Of a DNA stretch of 64,000 nucleotides, positions 18,875 through 28,903 are shown one piece after another; position 1 is the stretch's first letter, and the number at the start of each line of letters is the position of its first letter. Made by a program: the position numbers and the translations under genes. The DNA lies in assembly GCA_964036045.1 (NCBI GenBank), contig OZ038379.1:16909317-16973316 (forward strand), in the 5' to 3' direction. Source of the stretch: Eutreptiella sp. 'Long Island Sound 2002' (Eukaryota; Euglenozoa; Euglenophyceae; Eutreptiales; Eutreptiaceae). Below the pieces are notes generated by a model. It was given only the letters and a program-made list of their open reading frames with translations. It was not told the DNA's origin and did not search any database.

Positions 18875-21293
18875 CGCCCGGATGGGTCGACAGTTCTTGG
18901 ACATCGAGGCCGAACACCTGGACATCAAGGTCATCCAGGGATGAACCGGGTACCGGGGAGCTGAAAGTTGAAGACGACTGGGTCGACCAATCCTGGCATT
19001 CGAATGCCCCGAAAACACAAGCTTCTACTCGAACGAACCAATCCGACTCCTATTACCACGACCAGGACCACACCGACGACGCACAACCCTGGCCACTCGA
19101 GTCCGACGACGAAGAAGAATATCCTTACGAGCCCGTATGGTCGACAGCACCACCCAGCTACGATTCTGTGCCGGTGCCAGAGTCGAAGTGGCAGCCCTAT
19201 AACATGCCGCAGTACAATCATGAAATCGAGACCATCGACGAACTCCGACACTTGGGCACGTTCGGATTGAAGCCACCCTATCGATTTGGGACACATGAGG
19301 ATGATCCGAAGAAGACGGAGTACACTAAGCTCGAACCATCGGTACTCACTATTGCGTCGAGCGCCATGGCTGGTTTTTCGAGGACCGCACACGTTCCTGA
19401 ACGAGAAACATGCTGCAGTCGTGTCGAGGGCAAATGCCACCATTTCCGAGTTAGGCAAGACCATCTGCATCGACAGTTGGGGACGAACCGCGCCATTCCG
19501 TTACGAACTGGCTCGAAGCGCCCCTGACACGTCTTTCGATGAGGGTGGAAGTCTTGGTGGTAAGCCGGGATACCAGTGGTATACAAGAATCGAAGTGGCT
19601 TGTCAGAACTTTCGAGCGGCCCTCGTCGAATGGCGACGTTGTGATGAAGAACTCGATTGGAGATTCCGACAAAGCCTCACCGAACATACCCTGCCGAGTC
19701 AAATTGCTCGACTCAACCGCATGCATCCAGAGATCTCGGGAATCGACGACCTGATAAATGTTGCTGATGGAATGGACCTGATCTTCAAATATCGACGCTT
19801 CTGGACCCAGGAAAGGATGAAACGAGAAGCTCCCGTTGCCGTTTCGATCATGGGAGTTATCCGTGATCTTCAAAAGGTTTGCCAGGCGAACAACTGGCTC
19901 TTCGAAGATCGAGCCCCCTTCCTTGCGTACAAAGTCGATTTGCTTCTTCGCCGACACCAACTGCGCGGCCTTCGAGGCACCTCTCGACTTGGGTATAAGC
20001 GGTATGGGTGCGCTCCACATCGAACACAGGACCTTGCGGTCCAGCTCCAGGAGTACTTTCGCATCGGAGAACAGATCGAACCCTATGCGTACAACGCCGT
20101 CGCACCAGGCGCCCCCATCGACCTTGTCCAGTTGGCGACGATCTACCAGACTGGACCCGGACGGCTCGGGTACCACGACTTCGATAAGGCGATGAGTTGC
20201 TGCCCTTCACTCATCGAATGAAGAGTATGCCAACCTTTTCCCTTTCGTGGATGCCCCCGAATTGGTTCGACGCCTGGGTACCTCGAAATACCTCATGTCC
20301 CCATTCGAGGCCGGATACGAAGATGGACAACGTTGGCGTCGAGCGGTCCAGTTTCGAAGGGATGTCTATACTGATGAACGGGAGGAGATCGAGGAAAACG
20401 GCTCGCCTGCGAGCGACCCGTTCCATCCGGACCCGCTCGATCACCGGTTTTTGTTGACGGAGTCGAACGCCTATCAGCACCACTTCGACATCCCGTTCTT
20501 CAAGTACCTCACACCGATCCAGGATGACTTTAAGGCTGCACATCGACGCAAGGTCAGCTGCCGAGACCAAGTCCTCGAAGCGGTCATTGTTGACACGGCT
20601 TCGAGCCTTGTGACTGCAGAAGCGGTTCGATTCGCTCTGCAGAGTTCCCTCGCTGATGGTCAGTATGTACATCAACACCTCGGTCGACTCCCAGAAGAAG
20701 GTTCTCGAACCGACATGCTTGAGATCGTCGACCGATATGCCCTCGGCCCTGAAGTGGACGACATCAGCGCCGTCATTGTCGTACGACGACTTTCGATTGC
20801 CGACACGCCGTGGTGGCGAGTCGATACGCGAACTGGTCAGTTCTACCACAGCATGGCCGCTGTCACTGGATCGAAGGAAACCTATCGATGGTCTACTGGT
20901 TGACATGACGGATGCTCCTTCGAGGCCACCAATCGGACCGATCTGTGGCGTGAGGACGTTTGGAAACCGTCGAGCCTCTGGGACTTCTATTCGACCAGGG
21001 CACAAACACTGGGACCTGGACAATTTCGAGCGCTTGCCCGTGAACATGTCTTCGTATTCCAGTACAAGTGCCCCGTCGACAACCGACCTGGTGATCCCAA
21101 TCTTCGACTGCTGAATCATCGATCTGGTATCCTGATTCAGAAGCGTGTCCTCGACAGTGATATCCGTCGACACTACACGGGTCATGACACCTTCAAGTTC
21201 ATGGCTGGCGTCGAGACACTGAAGGAAGTGCATGAAGTATGTCAACTCCCGGTGGATCGTTCATTCACGTTTACGTGGGGCGCGGACTGCTGA
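18875..21293 (+). pseudogene. Element 3 post-pol ORF B, copy 1: about 800 residues, function unknown, broken
   Basis: Reading through the lesions gives a largely soluble, Arg/Asp/Glu-rich, Trp-containing protein with no transmembrane segment, signal peptide or motif I recognise. Stretches that look like a folded domain include WRRCDEELDWRFRQSLTEH, GIDDLINVADGMDLIFKYRR, GYKRYGCAPHRTQDLAVQLQ and ALAREHVFVFQYKCPVDNRP. Compared with copy 2 this copy has one extra T in the run at 19373-19377, a 5-nt deletion near 20192, and an in-frame TGA at 20901-20903 that copy 2 shares; the frame then runs on to TGA 21291-21293. Open frame across most of 2.4 kb and a separate set of lesions in each copy argue that the ancestral ORF was functional. 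It sits where retroviruses have env but does not look like an envelope. Confidence 0.65.
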
Positions 21294-21301
21294 TTCCACA
21301 T

Positions 21302-21389
21302 GTCTGGATGCCAAGTAATGGCTTATTCGACAGTCTGGATGCCAAGTAATGGCTTATTCGACAGTCTGGATGCCATTAATGGTATCGAC
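21302..21389 (+). repeat. 31-bp tandem repeat, 2.8 copies (copy 1)
   Basis: The unit GTCTGGATGCCAAGTAATGG plus 11 more bases occurs twice exactly, then once truncated and altered (GCCATTAATGG). It lies between the end of ORF B and the 3' LTR and recurs identically placed in the second copy. Confidence 0.9.
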
Positions 21390-21770
21390 TGCCTTCATAT
21401 GTCCTGTCGAGCTGACAGATGTGTAGGCCTGTTGGTCTGCTGAGCATCCAGCTTCGATGGCTGCGCCCAATGTTATGGTATGTTATGGTTCGATGTGCCC
21501 ACAGCCTTGCTGCGGGTACAGCGCCCGTGCAGTGTGCCTGGCGAGGTTGTCTTCTGCAGCTTCCGCCAAGAGCCAGAGCTGTGGCAGAGTCGAACACGGC
21601 GTATGAATGAGGCGCTGACGACGGGTGTACCATGACTGCACCTCAGTGTGTGAGTTTCGACCAGGATTGGTCCACTGTTATGCTTCTGTAGCCAACACAT
21701 GTCGAGGTCCAAAAAATTTTTTTTCTGGGCCTGCTCTGCAGTCGACATTGTGACGCCCGCCCAGGTGAGT

Positions 21771-21802
21771 GAGACCTCTTCGAGGTCTCAGCGGGGGGGT
21801 AG
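21771..21802 (+). promoter_or_regulatory. Hairpin plus G-rich tract before the truncated LTR (copy 1)
   Basis: GAGACCTC-TTC-GAGGTCTC is a perfect 8-bp stem with a 3-base loop at 21771-21789. It is followed by AGCGGGGGGGTAG, the likely polypurine primer, directly before TGTTATGG. Confidence 0.65.
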
Positions 21803-21995
21803 TGTTATGGCTTCGTACAGCAGCAGCGCAGCAGCGCACAAGTCGCAAGTCGCAGTCCCCATCGCGCTGCTAGTCTGTGAATAATAAAGAAGCATTGAAT
21901 GCCAACTGTGAATGAGCGCTGTAAGATACTTCGATCTTTGAACAGGGTTTATGTCTTCGAGATTGTGTTATTATTGGTGCCCCGTCTAAAGATCC
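21803..21995 (+). repeat. Truncated internal LTR of Element 3
   Basis: Matches the first ~193 bp of the 274-bp LTR, then jumps at GATCC to post-pol sequence equivalent to position 19042. The two joined sequences share only a few bases (ATCC/TCC), so the join is at microhomology. Confidence 0.9.
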
Positions 21996-21996
21996 C

Positions 21997-24900
21997 TCCG
22001 ACTCCTATTACCACGACGACGACCACAGCGACGGCGCTGAACCCTGGCCACTCGAGTCCGACGACGAAGAAGATTATCCTTACGAGCCCGTATGGTCGAC
22101 AGCACCACCCAGCTACGATTCTGTGCCGGTGCCAGAGTCGAAGTGGCAGCCCTATAACATGCCGCAGTACAATCATGAAATCGAGACCATCGACAAACTC
22201 CGACACTTGGGCACGCTCGGATTGAAGCCACCCTATCGATTTGGGACACATGAGGATGATCCGATGAAGACGGAGTACACTAAGCTCGAACCATCGGTAC
22301 TCACTATTGCGTCGAGCGCCATGGCTGGTTTTCGAGGACCGCACACGTTCCTGAACGAGAAACATGCTGCAGTCGTGTCGAGGGCAAATGCCACCATTTC
22401 CGAGTTAGGCAAGACCATCTGCATCGACAGTTGGGGACGAACCGCGCCATTCCCTTACGAACTGGCTCGAAGCGCCCCTGACACGTCTTTCGATGAGCGT
22501 GGAAATCTGGGTGGTAAGCCGGGATACCAGTGGTATACAAGAATCGAAGTGGCTTGTCAGAACTTTCGAGCGGCCCTCGTCGAATGGCGACGTTGTGATG
22601 AAGAACTCGATTGGAGATTCCGACAAAGCCTCACCGAACATACCCTGCCGAGTCAAATTGCTCGACTCAACCGCATGCATCCAGAGATCTCGGGAATCGA
22701 CGACCTGATAAACGTTGCTGATGGAATGGACCTGATCTTCAAATATCGACGCTTCTGGACCCACGAAAGGATGAAACGAGAAGCTCCCGTTGCCGTTTCG
22801 ATCATGGGAGTTATCCGTGATCTTCAAAAGGTTTGCCAGGCGAACGACTGGCTCTTCGAAGATCGAGCCCCCTTCCTTGCGTACAAAGTCAATTTGCTTC
22901 TTCGCCGACACCAACTGCGCGGCCTTCGAGGCACCTCTCGACTTGGGTATAAGCGGTATGGGTGCGCTCCACATCGAACACAGGACCTTGCGGTCCAGCT
23001 CCAGGAGTACTTTCGCATCGGAGAACAGATCGAACCCTATGCGTACAACGCCGTCGCACCAGGCGCCCCCATCGACCTTGTCCAGTTGGCGACGATCTAC
23101 CAGACTGGACCCGGACGGCTCGGGTACCACGACTTCGATAAGGCGATCCGACGAGTTGCTGCCCTTCACTCATCGAATGAAGAGTATGCCAACCTTTTCC
23201 CTTTCGTGGATGCCCCCGAATTGGTTCGACGACTGGGTACCTCGAAATACCTCATGTCCCCCTTCGAGGCCGGATACGAAGATGGACAACGTGGCGTCGA
23301 GCGGTCCAGTTTCGAAGGGATGTCTATACTGATGAACGGGAGGAGATCGAGAAAACCGACTCGCCTGCGAGCGACCCGTTCCATCCGGACCCCCTCGATC
23401 ACCGGTTTTTGTCGATGGAGTCGAACGCCTATCAGCACCACTTCGACATCCCGTTTAGGGATGCAGATTCGCAGCGAATTCAATTTGAATTCGCCGAATT
23501 CGCTGCGAATTCGTTCGCAGCGCAAATTCACTGCGAATTCGGCCTGAAATTCTTAGTACTGCGAATTCGGGGCGAATTCGCGCTGCGAATTCGCAGGCGA
23601 CGGCAAACCGATCACGCGTGCGCCATCTTTACTCCAGATGAAAAACTAACTTTCAACTGTGCGATGCAATACTTTTTTGGACTTGATACAATGAAAACTA
23701 TGATGATTCTGCTTCGATTCAGCCGTTGATTTTCCTGTCCGGTGCCTGCGTACTCGTTTTCGAAAACAAAATTTACCTTTGCGTTTTGAACACAGCGCTG
23801 TGTCCGCCTAGCTCCACCGAACACGGCGGTACCCTCCATTCTCCCCAGAAGTCCACCAGTTTGGAGAAAAACCCGTCCCCAACTTTTGATTTTCGACTTT
23901 TTTTTTCTAGTTTTTGACAGTCAAAACGTGTTGCCCCTTGGCAACCACGCACTGTCGGGCGTGTGTGGAAGGAGAAGCAGCCGAGAGCAGCCCGACGCAG
24001 CCGCAGTGAGGCCCTGGGCACCCACAATGACGTGTGCACGAAGCTACTGACGTGCACGGAGCTGCACCCAGCCAGCGCACCTGCTCCAACCTCCCTATAA
24101 GCTATGTACATAGCCCCTTGTAGACCTTGCGTATCCTTGACAGCGGTACCCTCCTTACCCTTCCCGGTGCCGTGTATGCTCTCTCTTAGATGACTTCAAG
24201 TCCAACGATTCAATTCAAGAATGCAATGAATGAAGGCCCAATAAGGGCAACAGGTGGATCACATGTGATGGTTTGTGTGTGGATTGGTGATCTTGCATGC
24301 TTCGTTGCTGCTTCTTTTCCAAAACGCATTCGAAAGAATCAAGGAACTTTGGAATTCTTGGTTTTGATTTTCTTTTTTTTTGTCAAATCTTCAAATCGTT
24401 TGAGCATGGTAAATGCAAGCAACAACAAACAACGAAAATTGCAAGGTTACGGAAGCTTTTGGGAAATCTTTTATGCGATATGGTACTGGGTAGTGGCATA
24501 CCCATATGTAAACAGGTGAATTGCAACCTAGAAGGTAAATTGTACGTGCCTATGGATTCAATCAAGCGAATCAGGGAGAATTCGAATTTGAGGTTGCGAA
24601 TTCGAGTTCGGAGCGGTCCATGAATTCGTGCGAATTCGGGGCGAAATCGAACTGGAGCGAATTCGTGGGAATTCGAGCCTGCATCCCTAATCCCGTTCTT
24701 CAAGTACCTCACACCGATCCACGATGACTTTAAGGCTGCACATCGACGCAAGGTCAGCTGCCGAGACCAAGTCCTCGAAGCGGTCATTGTTGGCACGGCT
24801 TCGAGCCTTGTGACTGCAGAAGCGGTTCGATGCGCTCTGCAGAGTTCCCTCGCTGATGGTCAGTATGTACATCAACACCTCGGTCGACTCCAAGAAGAAG

Positions 24901-25493
24901 GTTCTCGAACCGACATGCTTGAGATCGTCGACCGATATGCCCTCGGCCCTGAAGTGGACGACATCAGCGCCGTCATTGTCGTACGACGACTTTCGATTGC
25001 CGACACGCCGTGGTGGCGAGTCGATACGCGAACTGGTCAGTTCTACCACAGCATGGCCGCTGTCACTGGATCGAAGGAAACCTATCGATGGTCTACTGGT
25101 TGACATGACGGATGCTCCTTCGAGGCCACCAATCGGACCGATCTGTGGCGTGAGGACGTTTGGAAACCGTCGAGCCTCTGGGACTTCTATTCGACCAGGG
25201 CACAAACACTGGGACCTGGACAATTTCGAGCGCTTGCCCGTGAACATGTCTTCGTATTCCAGTACAAGTGCCCCGTCGACAACCGACCTGGTGATCCCAA
25301 TCTTCGACTGCTGAATCATCGATCTGGTATCCTGATTCAGAAGCGTGTCCTCGACAGTGATATCCGTCGACACTACACGGGTCATGACACCTTCAAGTTC
25401 ATGGCTGGCGTCGAGACACTGAAGGAAGTGCATGAAGTATGTCGACTCCCGGTGGATCGTTCATTCACGTTTACGTGGGGCACGGACTGCTGA
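21997..25493 (+). pseudogene. Element 3 post-pol ORF B, copy 2, split by a hAT element
   Basis: The same protein as copy 1 without its first ~55 codons. The frame is open from the junction to about 23292, where one T is missing relative to copy 1. It is interrupted at 23456-24689 by the hAT-type element, resumes at 24698, meets the shared TGA at 25101-25103 and ends at TGA 25491-25493. Comparing both copies supplies an intact reading at every lesion except the shared TGA, which is a C-to-T type change from CGA. Confidence 0.65.
23456..24689. mobile_element. Non-autonomous hAT-type DNA transposon (1234 bp)
   Basis: Termini TAGGGATGCAG and CTGCATCCCTA are perfect 11-bp inverted repeats. The 8-bp target duplication ATCCCGTT lies at 23448-23455 and 24690-24697, and the uninterrupted site is seen at about 20485-20500 in copy 1. 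An 8-bp duplication with TA/CAGGG-type ends is the hAT signature. Both subterminal regions are packed with GAATTCG-type motifs (23466-23605 and 24575-24680), which in hAT elements are often transposase-binding repeats. No transposase ORF is present, so it must be mobilised in trans. Confidence 0.93.
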
Positions 25494-25501
25494 TTCGACA
25501 T

Positions 25502-25589
25502 GTCTGGATGCCAAGTAATGGCTTATTCGACAGTCTGGATGCCAAGTAATGGCTTATTCGACAGTCTGGATGCCATTAATGGTATCGAC
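25502..25589 (+). repeat. 31-bp tandem repeat, 2.8 copies (copy 2)
   Basis: Same unit and same arrangement as at 21302-21389, which shows that the array predates the segmental duplication. Confidence 0.9.
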
Positions 25590-25970
25590 TGCCTTCATAT
25601 GTCCTGTCGAGCTGACAGATGTGTAGGCCTGTTGGTCTGCTGAGCATCCAGCTTCGATGGCTGCGCCCAATGTTATGGTATGTTATGGTTCGACGTGCCC
25701 ACAGCCTTGCTGCGGGTACAGCGCCCGTGCAGTGTGCCTGGCGAGGTTGTCTTCTGCAGCTTCCGCCAAGAGCCAGAGCAGTGGCAGAGTCGAACACGGC
25801 GTATGAATGAGCCGCTGACGACGGGTGTACCATGACTGCACCTCAGTGTGTGAGTTTCGAGCAGGATTGGTCCACTGTTATGCTTCTGTAGCCAACACAT
25901 GTCGAGGTCCAAAATTTTTTTTTTCTGGGCCTGCTCTGCATTCGACATTGTGACGCCCGCTCAGGTGAGG

Positions 25971-26002
25971 GAGACCTCTTCGAGGTCTCAGCGGGGGGGT
26001 AG
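25971..26002 (+). promoter_or_regulatory. Hairpin plus polypurine tract of Element 3
   Basis: The 8-bp perfect stem GAGACCTC/GAGGTCTC (25971-25989) and AGCGGGGGGGTAG directly abut the 3' LTR. The G tract is the expected plus-strand primer; the role of the hairpin is unknown. Confidence 0.7.
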
Positions 26003-26276
26003 TGTTATGGCTTCGTACAGCAGCAGCGCAGCAGCGCGCAAGTCGCAAGTCGCAGTCGCCATCGCGCTGACAGTCTGTGAATAATAAAGAAGCATCGAAT
26101 GCCAACTGTGAATGAGCGCTGTAAGATACTTCGATCTTTGAACAGGGTTTATGTCTTCGAGATTGTGTTGTTATTGGTGCCCCGTCTAAAGATCCTGCGC
26201 AGAAGAGGTTTGTCGTATTTTGGGATTTTCGAGAAACAAGAGGCACAGTCGATTTCCCAAGAAACAAACCACAACA
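26003..26276 (+). repeat. Element 3 3' LTR (274 bp)
   Basis: Same length and ends as the 5' LTR, with a few substitutions (for example GATCCTGCG against GATCTTGCG, and GATTTCCC against GAGTTCCC). It is followed by ACTGAGGCG, where the RT frame of Element 2 resumes. Confidence 0.93.
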
Positions 26277-28903
26277 ACTGAGGCGCAGGCCTCTAGTACA
26301 AGAGTTGATTTCTCGGGCTGCAGAAATGGAGGCTCACATCGACGACGTGAGTTTGGGTACTAATACCAAAGAGGACCATGTCCTTCTCCTCCGTGAATTT
26401 TTTCATTATCTGTCAAGAAAACCATCTCCGACTCAAACTCGAAAAATGTGAGTTTATGAAAGAGGAGATGGAGTATTTGGGTTTCGACGTGGTGTATGGC
26501 TGGTGGAAACCAGCCGCGTCTAAGATGCAGCCCCTACAGGACATGCAGATTCGCGATGACCCTAAGAAGGGCCTACACGATGTGAGGAGTTTTGTGGGCG
26601 CCTGTAATTTCTATCGGCGTCACATCCACAATTTTACTTACTCCTCTGCACCCCTCACTGACCTAATCAAGAAAACTACTCCCTGGAGGTGGACCTCCAG
26701 AGAGGAAGAATGTTTCCAGGAGTTGAAGAAGAAGATTGCCTCCTGCAACTGCCTGGGAGTGCCCCGCCCTGAGGGTGAGATAGCCCTGATCACTGATGCC
26801 AGTGATGTAGGGGGGGGAGGTACGATCTACCAATGGCAGGAGCTTAACCCCGCTGAACTAACCCACTGCCATTATCGTACTACTGGACTGAACCGTGATG
26901 GTTCGTTGAAACATGACTATCCTACCAGTGAGTGGCGACTGGTGCCACTGGGACACTGGAATTGGAAATGGAACCAAGCGCGTTCCAATTACAGCACCTA
27001 TGACCAGGAACTCCTGGCCGGTATGTTGGTGCTATCGTCACAATCCTGACTCCTGGGATCTAACCCTATTGTCTGGCTGTGTGACCAGGAGCCTGTGAAG
27101 TCTTTTCAGAAGGGCCCACCACCAGAGAAAGCAAAGCTAAAACGGTGGTGGACTTACCTGAGCCAGTTCAGGCTGACAGTGCATCATATCCCCGGGATAA
27201 AGAATGAACTGTCTGACTATATATCGGGCAACAACTTCGATGCGCTTATTGGTGAGAGCTCTGAGGCGCTCGCCAGAGAGGCTTTCCAGCGTATGGATGT
27301 CCAGCTTGACCTGTCCATGCTCACTGCTGGAATCCTGGAGGGCTGGAGTCTAACCGACTATCAGTCAGAGTATGAAGAAATTCTCCAAACCCTCAGCACT
27401 GGTCTCGAACCCCGTGTCATTGACGGGCACCAGTGGTATAAAAACAATCAGTATCTCTTCTACGAGGACCGAATTGTGGTGCCTGAGGCACGACTGGATG
27501 AATGCCTACAGTGGTCCCATCTCAGTTCTGTTCACACTGGCGCTAATCGCTCAGTGGACTTCTTCCATGAGTGTTTCTACTCTAGTCTAACCCTGACTGA
27601 ACTGAGGTCGCGTATGCAGACCATTGTGGATGCTTGTGGCTGTCATGCCAGCAAGCAGAGCGACAGTAGGGATAGGGGCCTGATCTCCAGCTTACCCATA
27701 CCCTATTGTGCTAACTCTCTTCTCTACGTGGATTTCATCCACGGACTACCACGCTTTGGTGGCTATGATAGTTGCCTCGTGGTCACCTGTGGTCTATCTC
27801 GCTTCACCCGTGTGTTCCCTTGCAATAAGAAAATCATAGGTGAGCAGACTGTGAAAATGTTGGTCGAACGATGGTTCGAACCCTATGGAGCACCTAAGCA
27901 GGTGCACTCTGATGAGGATGTACGCATCCGCAGTGACACTGGGTGGTACAAAGGAGTGCTAAATGCCCTCAACGTAGAGGTAACCACAGGTGTGCCCTAT
28001 ACCCACACGTCTAACCCTCTCTGTGAGAGACAGAACCGTGTGGTGGAGCAAAACTCAAGAATCCTGATGAAACAGGAGCGCACCAAGGACTGGGTACGCC
28101 TAGTGCCCTGGGCAGTGCTGACCATGAACTCACAGTGGAGCTCTTCTACGGGTTTCACCCCCCGCGAACTGTTCCATGGAGGACGACCTGCTTGGTTCTT
28201 CAAAACCCCCTTTCCTGAGGACTTCAAGAGCCCTGTGGGAGATTGGCTGGAACACAAGCAGTCTCTGGCTAACCAGGCTGGTACTAACCTGAGACACATT
28301 CGTGACCGTGAACAGAGCCGACGGAACCGCCTACGGCGACCTGCCAGCTTCAAGGTTGGTGACCTTGTTTTGATACACCATTCACGCCTACCCTCCTGGC
28401 CACGTAACTGCCTACAGGACCCTTACTTTGGACCCTATCGTATCATCAGGATAGATGGATCCAGGATCCATGTCAGGTGCAGTCCACGTCTAGGTGGTGA
28501 ACTGCTGTGTGCACCTAAGCAGTTGAGGCACTACGACTCCCCTGACGACTTGTCTTGGGATGAGTGGCGCCTCAGCAACAGTGATATTGAGCGTATAGAC
28601 CTAGAGAACGCTACCAGTCCAGAGGAGGCAGACGAACTCGAAGAGATGACTGCCGATGAGATGGCAGTCGATGGTTACTACGTGGTTGCAGGTATTGCTC
28701 GCCACGAGTATGAACAGGGCTGGAAATTCCTAACCCTGTGGGATGGCTATGGGTTATCTGAGGCGACCTGGGAACCTATGTCAGCCTTCATACAACCAGA
28801 AGGGAGTATCAACCCCATCTTCCGCACTTACCCCGTTGAGAACAACGAGGGGCAGCTCCTAACCCGTGCTGAGACTATGTCCCAGCGTAAGAAGCGAAAC
28901 TAA
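26277..28903 (+). pseudogene. Element 2 pol, 3' fragment: end of RT, RNase H, integrase, chromodomain
   Basis: Continues the RT cut at 11832. The active-site box reads EAHIDDVSLG, so His-Ile-Asp-Asp replaces the usual Tyr-Val/Ile-Asp-Asp. One extra T in the run at about 26396-26401 shifts the frame just behind it, and an in-frame TGA at 27047-27049 (CGA-to-TGA type) falls inside RNase H. RNase H begins at IALITDASDVGGGGTIYQW. Integrase catalytic residues are in LYVDFIHG, VHSDEDVRI and NPLCERQNR. A chromodomain closes the protein (YYVVAGIARHEYEQGWKFLTL, then WDGYGLSEATWEPMSAF), followed by a Lys/Arg-rich end and TAA. Four lesions including the Element 3 insertion make it dead. Confidence 0.9.

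Larger units (their letters stand above)
21997..26195 (+). repeat. Second tandem copy of the Element 3 post-pol/LTR segment
   Basis: The segment 19042-21996 (2955 bp) is repeated here. Subtracting the 1234-bp hAT insertion and its 8-bp target duplication, this copy is 2957 bp, so the two agree in length almost exactly and differ at scattered bases and small indels. Confidence 0.92.
11833..26276 (+). mobile_element. Element 3: Ty3/gypsy retrotransposon with post-pol ORFs, internally duplicated, inserted in Element 2
   Basis: Bounded by two 274-bp LTRs that differ at only a few positions. Order: LTR, primer site, gag, pol (overlapping), a Ser/Pro-rich ORF, a region coding for about 800 residues, a 31-bp repeat, hairpin, G-rich tract, truncated LTR, second copy of the post-pol region with a hAT insertion, G-rich tract, LTR. 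It splits the RT of Element 2; flanking bases AGTG and ACTG look like a 4-bp target duplication with one change. The coding part is dense in TCGA and CGA codons, unlike Elements 1 and 2. Several lesions make this copy defective. Confidence 0.92.

Noticed and set aside
18875-21293. Envelope gene in Element 3
   Set aside because: Position fits, but there is no signal peptide, fusion segment or transmembrane anchor.
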